A stretch of 33,003 nucleotides of DNA from Klenkia sp. PcliD-1-E (GTDB taxonomy: Bacteria; Actinomycetota; Actinomycetes; Mycobacteriales; Geodermatophilaceae), in assembly GCF_024124375.1 (NCBI RefSeq), contig NZ_JAMXRZ010000041.1, positions 1 to 33,003 of the forward strand. Reading direction: 5' to 3'. The notes under the pieces were generated by a model. The model saw only the letters and a program-made list of their open reading frames with translations, ran no database searches and was not told the origin of the DNA. Position numbers and translations under genes: made by a program. Shown here in pieces: positions 29,633 to 33,003 of the stretch (positions within the stretch are counted from its first letter, which is position 1; each line of letters starts with the position of its first letter).

Positions 29633-30518
29633 GGACGGCCTCCTTGCTGCCCAGCAGGCCCGAGGGCCGCACGAGCAGGACGACGATCATCACGACGTAG
29701 GGCGCGACCTCGCCGAACCCCGACCCCAGGAAGGGCTCCAGGTCGGACTCGTAGCCGGTGACCAGCGCGCTGGTCAGGCCGATCAGCAGGCCGCCGACCA
29801 CCGCGCCGGGCACGGAGTCGAACCCGCCCAGCACCCAGGCCGGGATGGCCGCGAACGCGCTGAGCGCGACCGTCGGCGCGACGCCCGGGGCGGGGAAGGA
29901 GGTCAGGAAGATGCCGGCGACCGCGGCGAGGATGCCGGCCAGCGCCCAGCCGGTGGCCGCCGTCCGGGACAGCCGGATGCCCATGAGCGAGGCGGTGGGG
30001 CCGTCGGCGGCCGCGGCCCGCATGCCCACGCCCAGGTCGGTGCGGGAGAACAGGTACCAGAGCGCACCGAAGGCGACGAGCGTGACGCCGGCGGCGAGCA
30101 CCCGGCCGGTGGGCAGCGTGATGTCGCCCAGCCGCACCACCGAGGCGCCCCACGGCGCACCCAGGGTGAGCACCTGGTTGCCGATCCGGCGGGTGAGCTC
30201 GGTGAGCAGCACGATGTCCACGCCGAGCATGAGGATCGCCGCCGTCCCCGGGTTGGGGTCGGCGAGGTTGCGCACCAGCAGCGCGTTGATCAGCACGCCG
30301 ACGACGGCCGCGCCGGCCAGCCCGACGAGCACCGCGGGCCAGAAGCCGATGGTGTCGTGCAGGACGGCGACCAGGTAGGCGCCCAGCAGCACCACCGAGC
30401 CGTGCGCGAAGTTCAGCACGCCGGTGGAGGTGAACACGATGGCGAACCCGGCGGCGATGAGGCTGAGCACCAGGCCGTAGGACAGCCCGTTGAGCACCTG
30501 CTCCAGGAAGTAGCTCAT
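29625..30518 (-). CDS. Branched-chain-type ABC transporter permease, LivH
   Basis: A 297-residue inner-membrane permease. It opens LEQVLNGLSYGLVLSLIAAGFAIVFTSTGVLNFAHGSVVLLGAYL, the classic LivH start, and has SRTDLGVGMRAAAADGPTASLMGIRLSRTAATGWALAGILAAVAGIFL as its coupling segment and a late DSVPGAVVGGLLIGLTSALV. About eight membrane helices. ATG 30518 overlaps the stop of the fused ATPase gene (ATGA 30515-30518) and the 3' end overlaps LivM, so stoichiometric production by coupled translation is likely. Confidence 0.94.
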   Translation of the reverse strand: MSYFLEQVLNGLSYGLVLSLIAAGFAIVFTSTGVLNFAHGSVVLLGAYLVAVLHDTIGFWPAVLVGLAGAAVVGVLINALLVRNLADPNPGTAAILMLGVDIVLLTELTRRIGNQVLTLGAPWGASVVRLGDITLPTGRVLAAGVTLVAFGALWYLFSRTDLGVGMRAAAADGPTASLMGIRLSRTAATGWALAGILAAVAGIFLTSFPAPGVAPTVALSAFAAIPAWVLGGFDSVPGAVVGGLLIGLTSALVTGYESDLEPFLGSGFGEVAPYVVMIVVLLVRPSGLLGSKEAVRV

Positions 30519-32092
30519 GCGGCTGTGCCCTCTCCTGCGGAAGCTCCGAGGTAGGCCCGCAGCACCTCGGGGTCGCGCTGCACCTGCGCCGGCGTGCCCT
30601 CGGCGATCTTCTTGCCGAAGTCCAGGACCGTGACCTGCTCGGCCAGGCCCATGACGAAGGGCATGTCGTGCTCGACCAGCACGATCGACAGGCCCAGGTC
30701 GCGGCGGACCTGCCGGATGGTCTCGGCCATGTCCTGGCTCTCCCCGTGGGTCATGCCGGCGACCGGCTCGTCGAGCAGCAGCAGCGAGGGCCGGGCGGCC
30801 AGCGCGCGGCCCATCTCCACCCGCTTGCGGTCGCCGTAGGCCAGCGTGTGCACCGGGGTGCGCAGCAGGTGCGCGATGCCCAGCAGCTCGGCGATGCCGG
30901 CGACGGTCTCCCGGTGCTCGCGCTCCTCCCGGCGGGCGCCGGGCAGCTTCAGCGCGCCGGGCAGCAGGCCGCGGCGCATCAGCCGGTGCCGGCCGACCAG
31001 CAGGTTGTCCTCGACGGTGTCCTCGAGGGCCAGGGAGATGTTCTGGAAGGTGCGGGCCACGCCGAGACCCGCGACCCGGTCCGAGCGCAGGGCGGTCAGC
31101 TCGGCGTCGCCGTAGTGCACGCTCCCCTCGGTGGCCCGGTAGGCGCCGCCCAGGACGTTGACCAGCGTGGACTTGCCGGCGCCGTTGGGGCCGATGAGGG
31201 CGTGCACGGTGCCCGGCTCGACGGTGAAGGAGACCTCGGACAGCGCCGTGATGCCGCCGAAGCGGACGGTCAGGCCCTCCACGCGCAGCTGCTGCGGCGG
31301 CTCGGCGGTGGGGATCGCGGGCTCGCCGGTCACCGCGGCACCGGCGACGACGGGGGCGGCCGCACCCAGGTAGCGCTCGCGCACCTCGTCGCTGGCCGAC
31401 AGCTCGTCGGCGGTCCCCGACGCGGTCACCCGGCCGGTCTCCAGCACGTAGGCGGCGTCGGCGACGCGCAGGCCCATGACCGCGTTCTGCTCGATCAGCA
31501 GCACCGCCGTCCCCTGCTCGTTGATCTCGGTGACGATCTCGCCGATCTGGTCGACCAGCAGGGGTGCCAGGCCGAGGGAGGGCTCGTCGAGCAGCAGCAG
31601 CTGCGGGCTGACCATGAGCGCCCGGCCCATGGCGAGCATCTGCTGCTGGCCGCCCGAGAGCAGGCCGCCGGGCTGGTCGCGCCGCTCGGCCAGGATCGGG
31701 AAGAGGTCGAACACCCGGTCGCGGGCCGCGGCGCGCGCCTTCGCGTCCTTGACGGTGTAGCCGCCGGCGCGGAGGTTCTCGGCGACGGTGAGGTCGCGGA
31801 AGATCCGCCGTCCCTCGGGGACCTGCACCAGGCCGCGGCGCACGACGTCGGCGGCGTCCCGGCCGGCCAGGTCCTCGCCGGCGAAGCGGACGGTGCCGCC
31901 GGTGACGGTGCCGCCGTAGGGCTGCAGGGAGCGGGAGACCGCCCGTAGCAGCGAGGTCTTGCCGGCGCCGTTGGAGCCCAGCACGGCGACGACCTGGCCG
32001 GGCTCGACGACGAGGGAGACGTCCGACAGCGCGGTGATCGTGCCGTCGTAGACGACGTCGAGGTGCTCGACGGACAGCAGCGGTGGGGACAT
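30515..32092 (-). CDS. Fused LivF-LivG ABC transporter ATPase
   Basis: A 525-residue protein made of two complete ABC domains. The first (1-242) is LivF-like: Walker A GSNGAGKT at 39-46, LSGGQQQM signature near 145, Walker B LLLLDEPSLGL near 166-175, and LIEQN switch. The second (270-520) is LivG-like: Walker A GPNGAGKST at 301-309, signature LAYGDRKRVE near 417-426, Walker B LLLLDEPVAGM near 437-447, and VEHDM switch. A Pro/Ala linker (243-268) joins them. In most bacteria these are separate livG and livF genes. ATG 32092 is preferred (AAGGA 5-10 bases upstream); the GTG just before it adds one residue. First gene of the six-gene operon. Confidence 0.93.
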   Translation of the reverse strand: MSPPLLSVEHLDVVYDGTITALSDVSLVVEPGQVVAVLGSNGAGKTSLLRAVSRSLQPYGGTVTGGTVRFAGEDLAGRDAADVVRRGLVQVPEGRRIFRDLTVAENLRAGGYTVKDAKARAAARDRVFDLFPILAERRDQPGGLLSGGQQQMLAMGRALMVSPQLLLLDEPSLGLAPLLVDQIGEIVTEINEQGTAVLLIEQNAVMGLRVADAAYVLETGRVTASGTADELSASDEVRERYLGAAAPVVAGAAVTGEPAIPTAEPPQQLRVEGLTVRFGGITALSEVSFTVEPGTVHALIGPNGAGKSTLVNVLGGAYRATEGSVHYGDAELTALRSDRVAGLGVARTFQNISLALEDTVEDNLLVGRHRLMRRGLLPGALKLPGARREEREHRETVAGIAELLGIAHLLRTPVHTLAYGDRKRVEMGRALAARPSLLLLDEPVAGMTHGESQDMAETIRQVRRDLGLSIVLVEHDMPFVMGLAEQVTVLDFGKKIAEGTPAQVQRDPEVLRAYLGASAGEGTAA

Positions 32093-32134
32093 CACGGTCC
32101 TTCGGGATCGGACGAGGTGGTCCAGGTCACGGGA

Positions 32135-32163
32135 AAGCTAGAGAGGATGTAGACGTGCGTCAA
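32135..32163 (-). promoter_or_regulatory. Candidate promoter of the transporter operon
   Basis: On the minus strand TTGACG (32158-32163; 5 of 6 to consensus) is followed after a 17-base spacer by TAGCTT (32135-32140; 3 of 6). Transcription would start near 32128, about 35 bases upstream of ATG 32092. It lies within the 145-bp divergent spacer shared with the paaX-type gene. Confidence 0.5.
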
Positions 32164-32164
32164 G

Positions 32165-32178
32165 AACCTGTCTAGGTT
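32165..32178. promoter_or_regulatory. Palindrome in the paaX/transporter divergent spacer
   Basis: AACCTGTCTAGGTT: arms AACCT/AGGTT with a 4-base centre, one base upstream of the -35 box of the transporter promoter and 60 bp before the PaaX-like ATG. TAGAC (32150-32154) and GTCTA (32170-32174) form an overlapping wider repeat. It is placed where a divergent regulator would act. The match to known PaaX sites is not close. Confidence 0.4.
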
Positions 32179-32237
32179 TCCGATGCCAGTTCGTGATGTG
32201 CTGGGATCTGCGGGACCCGGCGGCGACAGGGAGGCAC

Positions 32238-33003
32238 ATGGACGGGCCCGAGGGCGGCGCACCGGCGCACCGCCCGCAGACGCTGCTGCTGAACTTCCTG
32301 GGCTCCCTGGTGCTCGACGAGGGCCTGCCCCCGCTGCCGTCGTCGGTGCTGCTGGACCTGCTCGCCGACCTCGGGGTCGCCGAGGCCGCCGGCCGGGCGA
32401 CCCTGCAGCGGATGACCCAGCGCGGCCTGCTCGAGCGCGGCCAGGTCGGCCGCACGGCCGAGTACGCCCTGACCCCCCGCATCGAGGCGGTGCTGCGCCG
32501 GGCCGACCGCCGGGTCAGCTCCCCCACGCCGTTCGAGCACCCGGCCGAGGAGTGGACGCTGCTGAGCTACTCGGTCCCCGAGAGCCGCCGGGACCTGCGG
32601 CACCGGGTGCGTGCCGCGCTGACCTGGGCCGGGTTCGGCGGGGTCCGCGACGGGCTGTGGCTGGCGCCGGGCACCGTCGACGTCGCCGCCGTCCTCGCCC
32701 CGCTGACCGACGCCGCCGGGCTCGCCGACGCCTTCTCCGCCCGGCCGCTGCCCGGCACCGACGTCGCCGCCCTGGTGCACCGGGCGTGGGACGTGCCGGC
32801 GGTGCGCGACGCGCACACCTGGTTCGTCCGCACCTGGGTGCGCCCGCCGCGGGTGGCCGGGTCGATGGCCCAGTTCACGCTGCTGGGGGCCGACTGGCTG
32901 CACCTGCTGCAGACCGACCCCGGCCTGCCCGGTGAGCACCTGGGCCCCGACTGGCCGGCCGCGGCCAGCACCGCGGCCTACCGCCGGGCGCGCGAGGCCC
33001 TGG
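32238..33003 (+). CDS. PaaX-family transcriptional regulator (3' end outside window)
   Basis: An open frame of 255 codons from ATG 32238 to the window edge with no stop. The ribosome-binding site AGGGAGG lies at 32228-32234. The N-terminal winged helix resembles PaaX: LLLNFLGSLVLDEGLPPLPSSVLLDLLADLGVAEAAGRATLQRMTQRGLLERGQVGRTAEYALTPRIEAVLRRADRRV. The central domain has EEWTLLSYSVPESRRDLRHRVRAALTWAGFGGVRDGLWLAPG, another family hallmark. PaaX itself represses phenylacetate genes in response to phenylacetyl-CoA. Here the gene diverges from an aromatic-type importer and CoA synthetase operon, so a CoA-thioester-responsive repressor of that operon is a reasonable inference. Confidence 0.88.
   Translation, partial: MDGPEGGAPAHRPQTLLLNFLGSLVLDEGLPPLPSSVLLDLLADLGVAEAAGRATLQRMTQRGLLERGQVGRTAEYALTPRIEAVLRRADRRVSSPTPFEHPAEEWTLLSYSVPESRRDLRHRVRAALTWAGFGGVRDGLWLAPGTVDVAAVLAPLTDAAGLADAFSARPLPGTDVAALVHRAWDVPAVRDAHTWFVRTWVRPPRVAGSMAQFTLLGADWLHLLQTDPGLPGEHLGPDWPAAASTAAYRRAREAL

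Noticed and set aside
30515-32092. Fused LivF-LivG as an assembly artefact or missed stop
   Set aside because: The frame runs through a plausible Ala/Pro linker, there is no stop or ribosome-binding site near 31300-31370, and the overlaps at both ends are clean.

Overview
This is a very GC-rich actinobacterial chromosome segment. The evidence is GTG-heavy starts, GTGA/ATGA stop-start overlaps, a mycobacterial-type MenB, a GT81 glucosyl-3-phosphoglycerate synthase, a Pr6Pr membrane protein and a PaaX regulator. The overall style and the short 'SELASEP' intergenic linker suggest Geodermatophilaceae (Blastococcus, Geodermatophilus or Modestobacter); that family-level guess is inference. I see no rRNA, tRNA, CRISPR array, insertion sequence or phage genes.

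Region 1 (1-4808, + strand) is one tightly coupled operon. It encodes a catalytically degraded EAL domain (cut by the window edge), a metallo-beta-lactamase-fold hydrolase, a DedA membrane protein, a holin-like-membrane/alkaline-phosphatase-superfamily fusion and a degraded GGDEF domain. Every junction is a GTGA overlap, and one junction is bridged by a 26-codon linker ORF.

Region 2 (4818-9570) is a mosaic of single genes: a secreted protein, GpgS, a HAD hydrolase, a DUF5946-type protein and two TetR regulators. An 80-90 bp palindromic element separates gpgS from the HAD gene. Region 3 (9582-13801) holds menB behind a PoxB-like ThDP enzyme, a divergent EEP-family nuclease/phosphatase and a Pr6Pr membrane protein. 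Region 4 (13854-15789) has a Nudix hydrolase and a solitary AbiEi-like/PD-(D/E)XK-like fusion protein. That fusion gene is bracketed by two direct copies of a 70-bp palindromic repeat and followed by an 18-bp tandem repeat. Region 5 (15835-19672) has a metY/CoA-binding protein operon, a NIPSNAP-like protein and a cytosolic TPR-GGDEF diguanylate cyclase with an intact GGEEF.

Region 6 (19650-33003) is a catabolic island for aromatic acids, almost all on the minus strand. In transcription order it contains: a LivF-LivG fused ATPase, LivH, LivM, a solute-binding lipoprotein, an acyl/aryl-CoA synthetase and an IclR regulator (one operon); a phthalate-dioxygenase-type reductase and a CYP199-like P450 (second unit); and a VanA-like Rieske oxygenase, a 96-residue unknown protein, a second reductase and a second IclR regulator (third unit). 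A PaaX-type regulator diverges at the right edge. The likely logic is uptake of a methoxylated or otherwise substituted aromatic acid, O-demethylation or hydroxylation by the P450 and Rieske systems, and CoA activation. The most unusual features are the degenerate c-di-GMP domains framing operon 1, the repeat-bracketed AbiEi-like gene, the discrete P450/PDR-reductase pair and the palindromic repeat inserted inside the phosphatase gene.
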